A stretch of DNA of 64,000 nt from NCBI GenBank assembly GCA_963751355.1, contig CAVVVS010000135.1, positions 1-64,000 on the forward strand. Direction: 5' to 3'. The position numbers were made by a program, and so were the translations under genes. Under the pieces are notes generated by a model that saw only the letters and a program-made list of their open reading frames with translations, did no database searches and had not been told where the DNA came from. Positions within the stretch are counted from its first letter, which is position 1, and the number at the start of each line of letters is the position of its first letter. The stretch comes from CAVVVS01 sp963751355. Its GTDB lineage: Bacteria > Bacteroidota > Ignavibacteria > Ignavibacteriales > Ignavibacteriaceae. Shown one piece after another: positions 20,222 to 29,624 of the stretch.

Positions 20222-20505
20222 AGAAATATTAAAACGTATGAAGTAAATTTTAAGGAGATAGTTACGGAAAATGATCATGTTCATCTATTATTGCAGTCAG
20301 TACCTAACTATAGCCCGGCACAAATAGTAACAATGAATAAAAGTAACAGCCGGAAAAAAATTCAAGAATATTCAGAAGTAAAAAAAATTATTATGAGAAA
20401 GAGAATTTTGGGGTGGTGGATTTTTTTAATGCAGTGAACAAATATGGAGGTGAAACAAACATCATAAAAATGTAAAAGAGCAGGAAAGAAGGGAAAAAAT
20501 AAGTT
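20222..20505 (+). pseudogene. Relic of an IS200/IS605-family Y1 transposase
   Basis: Reading frames pieced together give NFKEIVTENDHVHLLLQSVP (bases 20246-20305), which contains the HUH histidine pair of IS200-type TnpA (HVH), then YSPAQIVTMNKS and EVKKIIMRK. After a frame change come EFWGGGFF-like and NAVNKYGGETNI-like pieces, normally followed by the catalytic tyrosine region. An in-frame stop and at least two frame changes are needed, and the N-terminus is gone, so the gene is dead. No element ends could be defined. It marks an old insertion in this accessory stretch. Confidence 0.75.
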
Positions 20506-20598
20506 ATTATTTTAATCTAAACAATTAAGACTATTCAAAAACTTAGGAAGTTCCTTTCTTAAAAATGTCTGATAATGAGGTTTGGACAATTGTTAAAT

Positions 20599-20808
20599 TT
20601 AAAATTTTGTCCTTTGAATTATTAAATTAGACTTTTGATGAAGAACCGGTTTGATTCTACTTACAGAATTAGAAGTTTTCGGTAATTGAATTGCATTATG
20701 AAAACCATGTTCATCTTCCCATCCTTCATTTGCGTTATGAATCATGAAGAGCACTAATGGTAGACAAACAAAACAAATAGCAGCATATATGATTATTGTA
20801 GATAACAT
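20599..20808 (-). CDS. Small membrane protein, unknown function
   Basis: Predicted 69-residue protein with one N-terminal hydrophobic helix (LSTIIIYAAICFVCLPLVLF) and a polar tail (NEGWEDEHGFHNA). A GGGA element lies about 8 bases before the ATG at 20808. No family was recognised. The short length and isolation make it tentative; it could be a real small protein or a chance frame. Confidence 0.4.
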   Translation of the reverse strand: MLSTIIIYAAICFVCLPLVLFMIHNANEGWEDEHGFHNAIQLPKTSNSVSRIKPVLHQKSNLIIQRTKF

Positions 20809-21325
20809 GTAAATCCCGTTAAGTTAATCTTTTGCTACTACTATTAACAAGTAATATGCCAGAAGTGAGATATATGTTAAAAATTTATAAAAGTGAGAAT
20901 TTAGTGGAATAATGGGCACAAATGGCTAAGGGATATGATGATCTATTGATCGGTCTGATTAATCAGGAATAATTGCCGGTAATTATTTCCATTGCTACGA
21001 AATATTTTCTTATTTATATGATAGATCTAGTCAAAAATAATTCTTTCGTCAAATTGGCATTACCTTAGGGGTTTTAACTTTCAGTTAAGTTAAATAATAA
21101 AGCCTTGTAATTTTAATAACTACAGGATTCAAGCGGAGAGTCAGGGAAAATGTGCTCACCTCAAAAACCTTTGAATTTAGCCTATTTCCTTGCAATTTAT
21201 GTATGTTGAAAAAAAAACAACTCCTTTTAATCACTCTTATTTCGGAGTTCTTTGATGTAAACTTCAAAGAAATTGATACTTAATTTCTGGATTAAAGCGA
21301 TACGAATTAAGTCCATTTATTTGGA
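20809..21325. other. Non-coding spacer
   Basis: About 515 AT-rich bases between two minus-strand genes. A 60-codon frame at 21085-21267 on the minus strand has no ribosome-binding site or recognisable features and is not called. No repeat was seen. Confidence 0.45.
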
Positions 21326-22273
21326 TTATAATTTGGAACTAGTTCTAAAAAGTCCTTTAAATGTTCCTGCATATAAATAATTATCCGATGGAATAATGAG
21401 CGAAAAGACCTCTTTATTAGTTAAGCCTGAATCAACAGCAGCCCAATTTTTACCATCATTAATTGACCGATAAATTCCTCCGCGCCAGGTTCCTGCAAAA
21501 ATATGCCCAATATCATTTATTGCAAGTGAAGTAAGTTCAGTATTGGTTAAACCTTCATTTGAATTTATCCAGGATCCCCCATTATCAGTGCCTGCATCTA
21601 TATTTCCTCTTTTATCTAAAATTAGAGAATATACCGGCCAGTTCCCTAATCCCTTATTTTTCAGGTTCCAGTATTTACCATTATCATCTGAACGGAATAC
21701 ACCGGTGCCGCCGGCAAAAACTATATTTTCGGATTTAACAAGCAATGAAGAAAATGTCTGGTAATTTAAGGCAGGATCTGCAATTATCCATTCTTTATTA
21801 AGACTGCTTAAAATAAATATACCGTTCCCGCGTGTTCCGGCAAAAATATTACCATGACTGCTCACAGCAATTGAAGTAATGTTTATATTTTTCAATCCTA
21901 TATATTGCCAGTTATCGCCATTATCTAAGGACATAAAGATTCCCTTTGATGCTGTTCCGGCTAATACATATTTGTAAGGATGAATACAAAAACTTGTTAC
22001 CGTACTATTAAATATATCCTGATTAACATGCTACCAGTTTTGTCCATGGTTCGAAGATTTATATAATCCGTAATTTGTTCCCGCCAGGAAAATTCCTTTA
22101 GGCATAAAGATCATCGATAAAACCATACAACTGTCCAGGCCCTGACTTATCCAGGAGATAGCTGGAGGAGTATTTAAATCCGGGCTGACACTATTATCCT
22201 TTGATGTACATGTAGAAAAGATAGTACATGAACAAGTTATAAAAACGGTAAGTATTTTTTCCCAACGATTCAT
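21326..22273 (-). pseudogene. Beta-propeller (BNR/Ycf48-like) lipoprotein gene with in-frame stop
   Basis: One continuous frame of about 315 codons, interrupted only by TAG at 22031-22033. The upstream part begins with a signal peptide with a lipobox-like CTS and reaches the repeat end SSNHGQNW. After the stop the frame resumes with HVNQDIFNSTVTSF and further repeats of the type GIF-SLDNGDNW, NDGKNWAAVDSGLTN and LYAGTFKGLFR. Such Asp-box repeats form sialidase-like or Ycf48-like propellers. The stop falls where other repeats have Gln or Ala after NW, so a single C-to-T change (CAG to TAG) explains it. One repeat also seems shortened (GNIDAGTDNGGSW). It is likely inactive unless the stop is a sequencing error. 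Confidence 0.7.
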
Positions 22274-22578
22274 AATCTAAATGTTCGATTTTATTTTAAA
22301 AAGAGATTCTGAATATACCTTGTCAATTCCGGCAAATCAGGTTAAAGAGTGTTTGCTTTTCCCCTTTGTGCATGGCAATGAAATTTCAGCAATTATTTGT
22401 AGCCCTGTTTCTTTTGATACTTTATCCGCTCTAAGAAAAGTAATTATCAACAAATGTTCCTTATGAAATACTTATTTCCTTTATTGAGCCGGCTCTACAT
22501 TAAACAAAAAAATAATCTACCTGACTGTTCTATGGCAGCAGTTCAAATTCCTACAACTCACTTCTCACTAAACATCGG
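22274..22578. other. Non-coding spacer
   Basis: About 305 bases between two minus-strand genes, with a 61-codon plus-strand frame at 22281-22466 that has no support. Nothing recognised. Confidence 0.4.
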
Positions 22579-23124
22579 TTAATTAGATGCTGGTTTTTTT
22601 TGTTTCGTTAAAAGAGGTAATAAACCTAAAATAACCGCAATTATTACTACGACAATTGATCCTGCTATTTTAGGTTTTACCGTCATTATAAATACTGCAC
22701 CAAGGCCGATAACAAGTCTTGTCTGTAATAATTTCATCAGTTTCAATTTGCTTATATGCATATTAAGCTGATCAGCTGTTATTTCAGACGCGGAACTTAA
22801 AAATTTGCTGAATTTCATGACTTTTGTACCGGTAACTACAGAACCGTGGATTGTTATAAACAGCCAGAGTATAAATGAAACAATTATCCATGCAGTCCAG
22901 CCCCACCTTGCAGCGGCGAGATAAATCCCGGTAACAAGGAGTAATGTACCGCCGATGATAAATGCAAATTTAAGCGATGCAAGAAACTTTATCCATTCAC
23001 CGGCTTGTTCGGGTTTAACTGCATTATTAAGCCTTGAAATTCCGACCCACTCTTGGCTTAAGCCCATAAATAAAATTAAAGCGCCGGAAATATGAAAGAA
23101 CAAAACGACATAATAAAAGCTCAT
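22579..23124 (-). CDS. DUF2269-like integral membrane protein
   Basis: Predicted inner-membrane protein of 181 residues with about five hydrophobic helices. It starts FYYVVLFFHISGALILFMGL, whose early membrane histidine (FFHISGA) recalls DUF2269-type and related predicted membrane proteins. A good ribosome-binding site (gggaagg) lies 7 bases before the ATG at 23124. The function is unknown. It is a single gene on the minus strand, and the family assignment rests on general appearance only. Confidence 0.6.
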   Translation of the reverse strand: MSFYYVVLFFHISGALILFMGLSQEWVGISRLNNAVKPEQAGEWIKFLASLKFAFIIGGTLLLVTGIYLAAARWGWTAWIIVSFILWLFITIHGSVVTGTKVMKFSKFLSSASEITADQLNMHISKLKLMKLLQTRLVIGLGAVFIMTVKPKIAGSIVVVIIAVILGLLPLLTKQKKPASN

Positions 23125-23596
23125 TTTATACCTTCCCGTTATTTTTGATTATCAAAATTAATTTAGTTAAGTATTGTAACAAACACTTGTCTTAATAAAA
23201 TTGCTGCCTATTAATCCGGTAAAATGGATGAATAATCAATTAATCTTTCATGGAATGTCATAATAAAATAATTATTCTAACTGGGGATTGTTGTATTTTA
23301 AATCAAATACTTTATTTATAATTTAACTAACCTTCCCTTGTCTTATGAAAAGTAAAGGGTGGATATTAGTAGGGGGGTATGAGCTTTTTATTTGAAGGCA
23401 GCAGCATACTTGCTCACTTCCGCTGCTGGGATTTGAAATAAATGGACAGGAAATCAAATTTCATGTTTATATTACATTCTTTAGTCCTATTTAATAATAT
23501 CAATTAAATTTGTTTTAATTATACTTCACTCGTTATATTAAATGAAAGGAGTTTCTCACATTATTATTTAAATAAGATAAAAATCAGATTATATAA
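23125..23596. other. Non-coding spacer with a weak hairpin
   Basis: About 470 bases between divergently oriented genes. A short CAGCAG/CTGCTG stem near 23400-23432 is too weak to call. No gene or repeat was recognised. Confidence 0.4.
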
Positions 23597-23985
23597 ATGG
23601 AAACCATAATAATCATTATTCTGGTTTTATTTATTTATTTATTATTTCAAATTTATAAATTAAAATCCAGACCCGCTAAAATTGATGCAGCTAACCAGAA
23701 GTATGACAAACTAATTTACTTAAGCTACCTCCTAAAATATTCAAACGACATTATCATTCTTTTCGATACATGAATGAAAATAATTGATACTAATAAAATT
23801 GCTATTAATTTTTATGGTTATTCAAGAGACGAAATGTTAAAGCTTTCTGTTTATGATTTAAGATCGCCTGATACTAAATATGATATTGAATATAGGCTCA
23901 ACATCATTCAATTAGGCAATCCATTAATATTTGAGACTAAACATCTTAAAAAAGACGGTACTATTGTCATGGTTGAAATTTATAG
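23597..23985 (+). pseudogene. Truncated PAS-domain sensor gene, interrupted by a stop and an IS element
   Basis: The frame from ATG 23597 encodes a membrane helix (ETIIIIILVLFIYLLFQIYK) and then YSNDIIILFDT. It meets TGA at 23771-23773 and continues in the same frame as a PAS fold: MKIIDTNKIAINFYGYSRDE, then LKKDGTIVMVEIYSEP. The PAS domain stops at the left end of the IS3 element at 23985, and no continuation was found on the far side of the element. It is therefore the N-terminal remnant of a membrane sensor (histidine kinase or diguanylate cyclase type) carrying two separate lesions. Confidence 0.7.
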
Positions 23986-24005
23986 TGAACCCCAAAAACT
24001 GGACA
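23985..24005 (+). repeat. IS3 left inverted repeat
   Basis: The sequence GTGAACCCCA...CTGGACA matches the right end on the opposite strand at 16 of 21 positions, with the differences concentrated in the central AAAA/TTCC. Confidence 0.8.
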
Positions 24006-24056
24006 AAAATTTAAGGTGGAAAAATCTTAAATTTATATAAGTCAAAGGAGACTAAA

Positions 24057-24347
24057 ATGTCCACAAAAAGAAAAAGTTACAGCAGCGAATTGAAAGCAAA
24101 AATTGCTCTGGAAGCAATTAAAGGGTTCACCAGTATAAATGAAATTGCAAAAGAATACAGAGTCCACCCAAACCAGATAAGTCTTTGGAAGAAACAGTTG
24201 CTTGAAATTCTTCCTTCAGTATTCGATAATCCCAGAGGACCAAAAACAGAAGGGAACTCAGAGTTAATAGATCAGCTCTACCGTCAGATCGGAAAACTTC
24301 AGGTCGAGGTGGAATGGTTAAAAAAAAAGTACGAGCCATTCAGTTGA
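24057..24347 (+). CDS. IS3-family transposase OrfA
   Basis: A 96-residue DNA-binding subunit of the IS3 transposase. The N-terminal helix-turn-helix is clear (YSSELKAKIALEAIKGFTSI, then IAKEYRVHPNQISLWKKQLL), followed by a leucine-zipper-like helix (LIDQLYRQIGKLQVEVEWLK) used for multimerisation. A ribosome-binding site (aaaggag) lies 6 bases before the ATG. It ends 62 bases before the first usable orfB start. In this family, OrfA binds the terminal repeats and the fused OrfAB catalyses transposition. Confidence 0.88.
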   Translation: MSTKRKSYSSELKAKIALEAIKGFTSINEIAKEYRVHPNQISLWKKQLLEILPSVFDNPRGPKTEGNSELIDQLYRQIGKLQVEVEWLKKKYEPFS

Positions 24348-24408
24348 AAATCTCAAAGGACTCATAGAGCCCGGTCATGATTTCCTCAGTATAACTGAGC
24401 AGTGTTCT

Positions 24409-25164
24409 TTGATAGAATTACCACGTTCGAGCTATTACTTTGAGCCGTTAGGTATAACGGTTGAAGATCTCGACATAATGAAACGGATGGATAAAATATA
24501 TACAAACTGGCCTTTTTACGGTTACAGGAAAATAACCCGGGAGTTAAGTAAAAGCGGTGAAGTATTTAATCATAAACGGATACTCAGGTTAATGCAAGTA
24601 ATGGGAATACAAGCGCTTACGCCGAAAATGAATCTGAGCAAACCAAATAAGGATCATCTAATATTTCCATATCTGCTAAGAAATGTAAGCATAACAAAAA
24701 CAAATCAGGTATGGAGCACAGATATTACGTATATCCCGATATACAGAGGGTTTGCTTATCTTGTTGCAGTAATGGATTGGTTCAGTAAATATGTACTGTC
24801 CTGGGAAATATCCAACAGCCTGGATGTCCATTTCTGTCTCAGCAGCCTGGACAAAGCGTTGCGTTCAGGCAAGCCGGAAATATTTAACACTGACCAGGGC
24901 AGCCAATTTACCAGTCTGAGTTTTGTTAATAAAGTCCTGGACAATAACATAAAACTGAGTATGGATTCCAAAGGCAGAGCTTTAGATAATATTTTCATCG
25001 AACGTTTATGGAGAAGTCTGAAATATGAAGATATTTATTTAAAGGAATATCGTACTTATCAAGAATTATTTGAGGGATTAAAAAATTATTTCTATTTTTA
25101 TAATAATAAAAGAACACATCAGTCACTAGGTTATAAAACTCCGGCTGATATATTCTTAAAATAA
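24409..25164 (+). CDS. IS3-family transposase OrfB (DDE integrase core)
   Basis: Catalytic part of the transposase, 251 residues from a TTG at 24409. The same frame is open back to 24322 and already reads transposase-like sequence there (SVENLKGLIEPGHDFLSI). The rve core has its DDE triad: Asp in VWSTDITYIP, Asp in FNTDQGSQFTS and Glu in NIFIERLWRSLK. The run of nine A at 24320-24328 is a natural slippage site, but a minus-one slip leads to a stop at 24365. OrfB lies in the plus-one frame, so either a plus-one event, independent initiation, or a one-base indel in the run separates the two. Confidence 0.88.
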   Translation: MIELPRSSYYFEPLGITVEDLDIMKRMDKIYTNWPFYGYRKITRELSKSGEVFNHKRILRLMQVMGIQALTPKMNLSKPNKDHLIFPYLLRNVSITKTNQVWSTDITYIPIYRGFAYLVAVMDWFSKYVLSWEISNSLDVHFCLSSLDKALRSGKPEIFNTDQGSQFTSLSFVNKVLDNNIKLSMDSKGRALDNIFIERLWRSLKYEDIYLKEYRTYQELFEGLKNYFYFYNNKRTHQSLGYKTPADIFLK

Positions 25165-25208
25165 CATGGTTAATACTTAAATCATACACCTTAAATTATG
25201 GGAAAAAC

Positions 25209-25229
25209 TGTCCAGGGAATGGGGTGCAC
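25209..25229 (-). repeat. IS3 right inverted repeat
   Basis: Read on the minus strand it is GTGCACCCCA...CTGGACA, the partner of the left end at 23985-24005. It lies 45 bases after the orfB stop. Confidence 0.8.
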
Positions 25230-25275
25230 CTTATATTGCATTAGTAATTTTAATTAGCTAAAAAAGCTCGTTACG

Positions 25276-25305
25276 AGGTGAAACATGTCAGCTGATTTTT
25301 CACCT
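25276..25305. terminator. Possible hairpin terminator
   Basis: An 8-bp stem AGGTGAAA/TTTCACCT with a 14-base loop lies between the IS3 element and the convergent beta-helix gene. It could stop transcription from either side. There is only a weak T-rich tail. Confidence 0.3.
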
Positions 25306-25366
25306 TATTTAAATAACTCGATATTCCATTTTTCGCTGAACCAATACAAAATAAACCATTTAATTG

Positions 25367-27331
25367 TTATTGAGGTACTTGAGATAAAGTTCCATTGCTG
25401 ATTCTCCAACAGGAATTTAAATCTGAACTGTTTGCTCCACCACTTAAATCATAATCTCCTTGTAAATATCCTATTGTACCATTTTCAATTCTCCAGACAT
25501 TATTTCTATCTGCGTTGACGCCTCCGTTTGAATCTCCATCACCTGCATACATACCGAATTTTTGGTTACCTAGAGAAATCATGGGATTTGATCCGTAGGC
25601 TTGAGACTGTGAACTAGTAAAATCATATAGCGGTGATGAAATGGATAAAAATACAGATGTGAACTCATTATAGCAAGATGATTTCTGTGTTGAATTACAA
25701 TGTAATAATCTCCCGGAAACAAGATTATTGAATCTTAATGACGATATACCATCTGTATCTACAACAATTCCGTCTTTAGTTAGTAAACCAGCCCTTCGTG
25801 CAACGAAAGTTGAGTTACTTGTACTAGAACGAAGTTCAACTAATATCCAATCAACTATATTAGAATTAAAATTATTCACAGATTCCTTACCATTGTAATT
25901 CCATGGATTTTTACTAAATGGCTGAGATAAAGGAAGTAGATTTTGCGAATTAAGGCTGGTTTTCATTGTGTCGTTAGTAAAAGGGCCTGCAAGAAATACT
26001 TTTATATTTGCATCTATATAGTTCAAGTTATCTTGTGATTCTTGATATGCTCCTAACAATCTTGGTTTGGCAGGGACAGGATCATAGTCTATATCTCGTT
26101 TCAACCCAACATAAGTACCAGCTTTGATAGCAGGAGAAGATGATTTTATTTTGAAATTTAAATTTTGTGGATCTTGAAAAGAAGGATTTTTTGAATTAAT
26201 AGAGGCACTATCGCCAGTGTATGAAACCCAATCAGCATAGTAAACCATCTTAGGTGGCCCAATCCCAAAAACACGTTCATACAACGGGTGATAATATAAA
26301 TTATTGCTAAAAATATTATTACTGTCAGACGGTACTCCAACTCCTATTAATTGGTTATTCGATATACTATTAAAAAATATATTATTTCTTACCTCATTTC
26401 TTGCATTATAATGTGTAATAACTAATTCGACTCCAGGAGTGATTGTTGAACCATTATTGACAAATGTAGCATTATTGATAAATGTATTATTATATATTTT
26501 ATTATCATTACTATAAACAAGCGAACCACCTTGGCTTCCATCTGTCCGACTATCAATTTGGAGACTATAACCACCATTATTATAAAATACGTTGTAATAG
26601 ATTTCTGAATTGTTTAATGCAGTATTAGCTATACCAGCTCCAACATTATTGTGTATAGTATTATATCTTACTATACAATTAGTGACTGTATTTCCAGAAA
26701 CATCTGAATTAAAATGGATTCCAGCAGCCTCATTATATGCAAATTCATTGTTTTCAATTATAACACTATCGCAAAGACCAGAAAGATATATCCCATGATC
26801 AGGATAATTATGATCAAATTTATTATATCTAACAATTGCGTTTCTTGCAGCTCCTGCAAGAGCACCACTGTAAAATCCATTAATTTCACAATATTGAATT
26901 ATTATACCGTAAGTATTGGCAAATAGAATTCCCATATGAGTAGAGTTACCTACAAAATGTAAGTATTCAATAGTTATATAATTGTAATTATTGTATGCAA
27001 GTTGAATTCCATAGCCATTACTCTGTATAATAGGTTTGGTTCCAATCCCATAAGCACTAAAAGTAATGGGTTTTCCTAATTTCCCCGAATTGCTTACTAT
27101 AATTCCGTTGCTAGAATTAAAGGTTTCGCCCCTTTTAAAAAGAATAAAGTCACCTGGTAAAAATTTCTGTGAATTTACTTTATTTATCGTTTTCCATGGT
27201 GAAGACATGGATACACCGCTGTTACTATCATTTCCATTTGTTGCATCAACATAATATGTAGCTGCTAAATTATAGGACGTGAATAATAAACATTGGATAA
27301 ATATTACATAAAAACTTATTTTTTTTAACAT
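25367..27331 (-). CDS. Secreted right-handed beta-helix protein with dockerin-like tail
   Basis: Exported protein of 654 residues. It has a signal peptide (1-25, ending LAATY), then NGNDSNSGVSMSSPWKTINK, which is the usual opening of DUF1565/right-handed beta-helix proteins, and long repeats of short strands with N-x-I/F turns (about 60-370), as in polysaccharide lyases and epimerases. The C-terminus (about 595-654) has two calcium-loop-like repeats (YAGDGDSNGGVNADRNNVW and YLQGDYDLSGGANSSDLNSC), each with the pattern of dockerin-type EF-hand loops. Unlike its neighbours it has no T9SS sorting motif. Single gene; substrate and catalytic residues are not readable. Confidence 0.8.
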   Translation of the reverse strand: MLKKISFYVIFIQCLLFTSYNLAATYYVDATNGNDSNSGVSMSSPWKTINKVNSQKFLPGDFILFKRGETFNSSNGIIVSNSGKLGKPITFSAYGIGTKPIIQSNGYGIQLAYNNYNYITIEYLHFVGNSTHMGILFANTYGIIIQYCEINGFYSGALAGAARNAIVRYNKFDHNYPDHGIYLSGLCDSVIIENNEFAYNEAAGIHFNSDVSGNTVTNCIVRYNTIHNNVGAGIANTALNNSEIYYNVFYNNGGYSLQIDSRTDGSQGGSLVYSNDNKIYNNTFINNATFVNNGSTITPGVELVITHYNARNEVRNNIFFNSISNNQLIGVGVPSDSNNIFSNNLYYHPLYERVFGIGPPKMVYYADWVSYTGDSASINSKNPSFQDPQNLNFKIKSSSPAIKAGTYVGLKRDIDYDPVPAKPRLLGAYQESQDNLNYIDANIKVFLAGPFTNDTMKTSLNSQNLLPLSQPFSKNPWNYNGKESVNNFNSNIVDWILVELRSSTSNSTFVARRAGLLTKDGIVVDTDGISSLRFNNLVSGRLLHCNSTQKSSCYNEFTSVFLSISSPLYDFTSSQSQAYGSNPMISLGNQKFGMYAGDGDSNGGVNADRNNVWRIENGTIGYLQGDYDLSGGANSSDLNSCWRISNGTLSQVPQ

Positions 27332-27758
27332 AGCTAATTGCCTTAAAGATTAATATTACTTAAAATTTTTCTATTACTCAATTATAGATTTATCCCTTTG
27401 TCATTTATACTGAGTTTTAATTTACCATAAATACAAAGGTATTGTTTCAAATTATTTTTACCTTTATAATCTACTTTAAGAATACAATTATTGAAATAGG
27501 GGAATCCCTGAATAAATTAAAATATCACCCTAATTTATTAAAATATATAATTATAAAAATTTGTTTCTCAATTCAATTTCATTTATAAATTTCCCATCTA
27601 AATATTTTTAAGACATTAGAATAATCTATTACTGAGAGAGTAAATAATACTCAAATGTAATAATAAAATCATTCTCTTATAAGACGAAAAAACTAAACTT
27701 TATCACGATTCGGTTAAATTTTTAATTTATTTAATTATTAATAAATATTAGGTCAATT
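27332..27758. other. AT-rich divergent promoter region
   Basis: About 427 very AT-rich bases between a minus-strand and a plus-strand gene, so promoters of both should be here. No specific operator, repeat or gene was recognised. Confidence 0.45.
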
Positions 27759-28469
27759 ATGATAGCTTCAGCACATCAACCACTATTTATGCCTTGGATA
27801 GGCTATTTTCATAAAATTGATAAATCGGATATTTTTATCATTGCTGATCATGCTAAATTTACTTCTTTGGGATGGTTAACCCGGAATAAAGTAAAAACAC
27901 CAAATGGATCGGTATATTTAACAGTTCCTGTTATAAATAAATATAAGCAAGGAAATACAATTAAGGAGATAAAAATATCTTATGAGAACAATCATTGGAT
28001 TAGCAGACATCTAAGTATTTTAAAAGCAAATTATTCTAAATCTCCTTATTATCAAGAGATAATGAATATAATCAACTATGTTTTGGAAAAACCTTGGGAA
28101 AATTTAGTTGACTTAAATATTCTTTATATTAAGTCGTTTTGCGATTATTTGGAGATAGATACAAAACTTCTACTTGGCTCCGAATTAAACATTGAAGGTT
28201 CTAAGTCAGATTTAATAATTGACATTTGTAAAAAGACTGATGCGGATGCATTCATTATAGGTCAGGCTGGAAACAAATGGAATATAGATAGAAGTTCTAT
28301 ATTAAATGAAAATATAAAAATAATGCCTCAAAATTTTGTCCACCCGGAATACTCACAAAATTTTGAGGGTTTTATACAAAATCTGTCTATAGTGGATATA
28401 CTTTTTAATGTAGGTAAAAAAAGCATTGATCTCATTCGTGAACCTTCTTCTGTATTAAAATTTATATAA
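27759..28469 (+). CDS. WbqC-family protein
   Basis: Cytoplasmic protein of 236 residues belonging to the WbqC-like family, found in polysaccharide and O-antigen gene clusters. The N-terminus is diagnostic (ASAHQPLFMPWIGYFHKI, then KSDIFIIADHAKFT and NKVKTPNGSVYLTVPV), and QNFVHPEYSQ is present near the C-terminus. The biochemical reaction of the family is not settled. The closest sugar genes are the UDP-sugar epimerase/dehydrogenase at 34-36 kb, not adjacent. It has a weak ribosome-binding site and is a single-gene unit. Confidence 0.87.
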   Translation: MIASAHQPLFMPWIGYFHKIDKSDIFIIADHAKFTSLGWLTRNKVKTPNGSVYLTVPVINKYKQGNTIKEIKISYENNHWISRHLSILKANYSKSPYYQEIMNIINYVLEKPWENLVDLNILYIKSFCDYLEIDTKLLLGSELNIEGSKSDLIIDICKKTDADAFIIGQAGNKWNIDRSSILNENIKIMPQNFVHPEYSQNFEGFIQNLSIVDILFNVGKKSIDLIREPSSVLKFI

Positions 28470-28504
28470 TTGCTGCAATAGCTTTAAGTTTGTAATGGAA
28501 TTTA

Positions 28505-29624
28505 TTATTTCAGTAGTATCATTTTTTTTACTTGAGAAAAATTATCACTCTGTATTCTATATATATAACTTCCGCTGCTTAAATTAGATCCATCAAATTT
28601 AATTGTATGATTTCCGGCTTCTTTCATTCCATCAACTAAAGTCATAACTTCTTCACCAAGCATATTATAAACCTTTATTTGAACATTTGCTCCCTTAACT
28701 AAACTATATTTTATAGTTGTTGATGGATTAAATGGATTCGGATAATTTTGTGAAAGATTAAATGCTAGAGGGATAGATGTTATTTCAACAATTTGAGAAT
28801 ACTCATAAATTCCGCTTTGGTCTATTTGTTTTAATCTGTATAAAGATTTACCTGTAAGTGGATTTTCATCCGTAAAATTATAATTATTTGTATGACTGGT
28901 GGTACCTTTACCCGAAATAAAACCAATTTTTTCCCAATTCAGTCGTGGCTGAGCTTGTCGAAGCCGAGCTTGTCGAAGCCGAGCTTGTCGAAGCCCGTTG
29001 AACCTCAAACCCGTAATTATTAAGTTCCGTAGCTGTCTGCCATTTTAATTCAACTGTGTTTCCGCTGTTTACAGCATTAAATTTTGTCAATTCAACCGGC
29101 AAAGGAGATGTATTTTCGTTTAACCAATCTCCAATATTCCACATAGTTGAATTGTTTGCATCATAAATTCCCCAATTATTATTAGCCGTTTGCCAAATTA
29201 GATTAGATGATCCGGACTTTCTTAAAACTGAAAATGTAAGTGTCGCTACATCCATCCATTGAGGAGCTAGACTAATTAATTCACCATTATTTGTATTTGC
29301 AAGCTCAATATTGAACCAAATTTCATTTGCTTTTGGTCTAGTTAAAGTGGCTTGTGAATAATTTCCGCCGCTGAAATTAATGAAATGATAATCTTTCCCT
29401 TCTAATGGATTAGTAGGAAATGAAATCGCACTGCTATCAAAATTAAATATAATGGTAGAAGTTCCCAAAAATTGTGAACTTGAGTTACCATTTATTTGAA
29501 CTTTAATTGTATAATTACTCGTATCATGATTAAGAACGATAAATCTACCGTTTATAGTTTGAGCCACCAAACTAAAGGGAATAATGGTTAATAAAAATAT
29601 CAAGATTTTTAGGCTTTTGTTCAT
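28505..29624 (-). pseudogene. T9SS sorting-domain protein, frameshifted at a 15-bp tandem repeat
   Basis: The N-terminal part starts at ATG 29624 (ribosome-binding site ggag; the TTG at 29636 is rejected). It holds a signal peptide and a cohesin-like beta domain (TIIFNFDSSAISFPTNPLEG) and reaches LKWQTATELNNYGFEVQRA. The C-terminal part, in another frame, resumes with NWEKIGFISGKGTT and ends in the T9SS domain (SQNYPNPFNPSTTIKYSL ... KKMILLK). The frames overlap at 28908-29008, exactly where three 15-bp repeats were inserted. In related proteins EVQR runs almost directly into NWEKIGF, so an insertion whose length is not a multiple of three broke the gene. It probably cannot be sorted by T9SS unless frameshifted. 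Confidence 0.75.
28951..28995 (-). repeat. Three tandem 15-bp repeats (TTCGACAAGCTC type)
   Basis: Three units read gcttcgacaagctcg on the minus strand (the last ends in a). The core TTCGACAAGCTC is self-complementary in part (GCTTGTCGAAGC). It is a motif known to be scattered in many bacterial genomes. It encodes serine/threonine-rich STSSA units in the interrupted frame. Confidence 0.85.

Larger units (their letters stand above)
23985..25229 (+). mobile_element. IS3-family insertion sequence, about 1245 bp
   Basis: Imperfect terminal inverted repeats bound the element: left GTGAACCCCAAAAACTGGAC from 23985, and right, read on the minus strand from 25229, GTGCACCCCATTCCCTGGAC. Between them lie an orfA/orfB pair typical of the family. 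No target-site duplication was found (flanks ATA and CTT), so the insertion is old, rearranged, or the ends are off by a few bases. The left end abuts a PAS gene fragment. The DDE residues in orfB are intact, but the frame relation of orfA and orfB is odd (see orfB). Confidence 0.85.

Noticed and set aside
21085..21267. 60-codon minus-strand frame
   Set aside because: No start signals, no family resemblance, in an AT-rich gap where chance frames are expected.
23398..23432. CAGCAG/CTGCTG hairpin as a terminator
   Set aside because: Short stem, long loop and no T run; not near a gene end on a matching strand.
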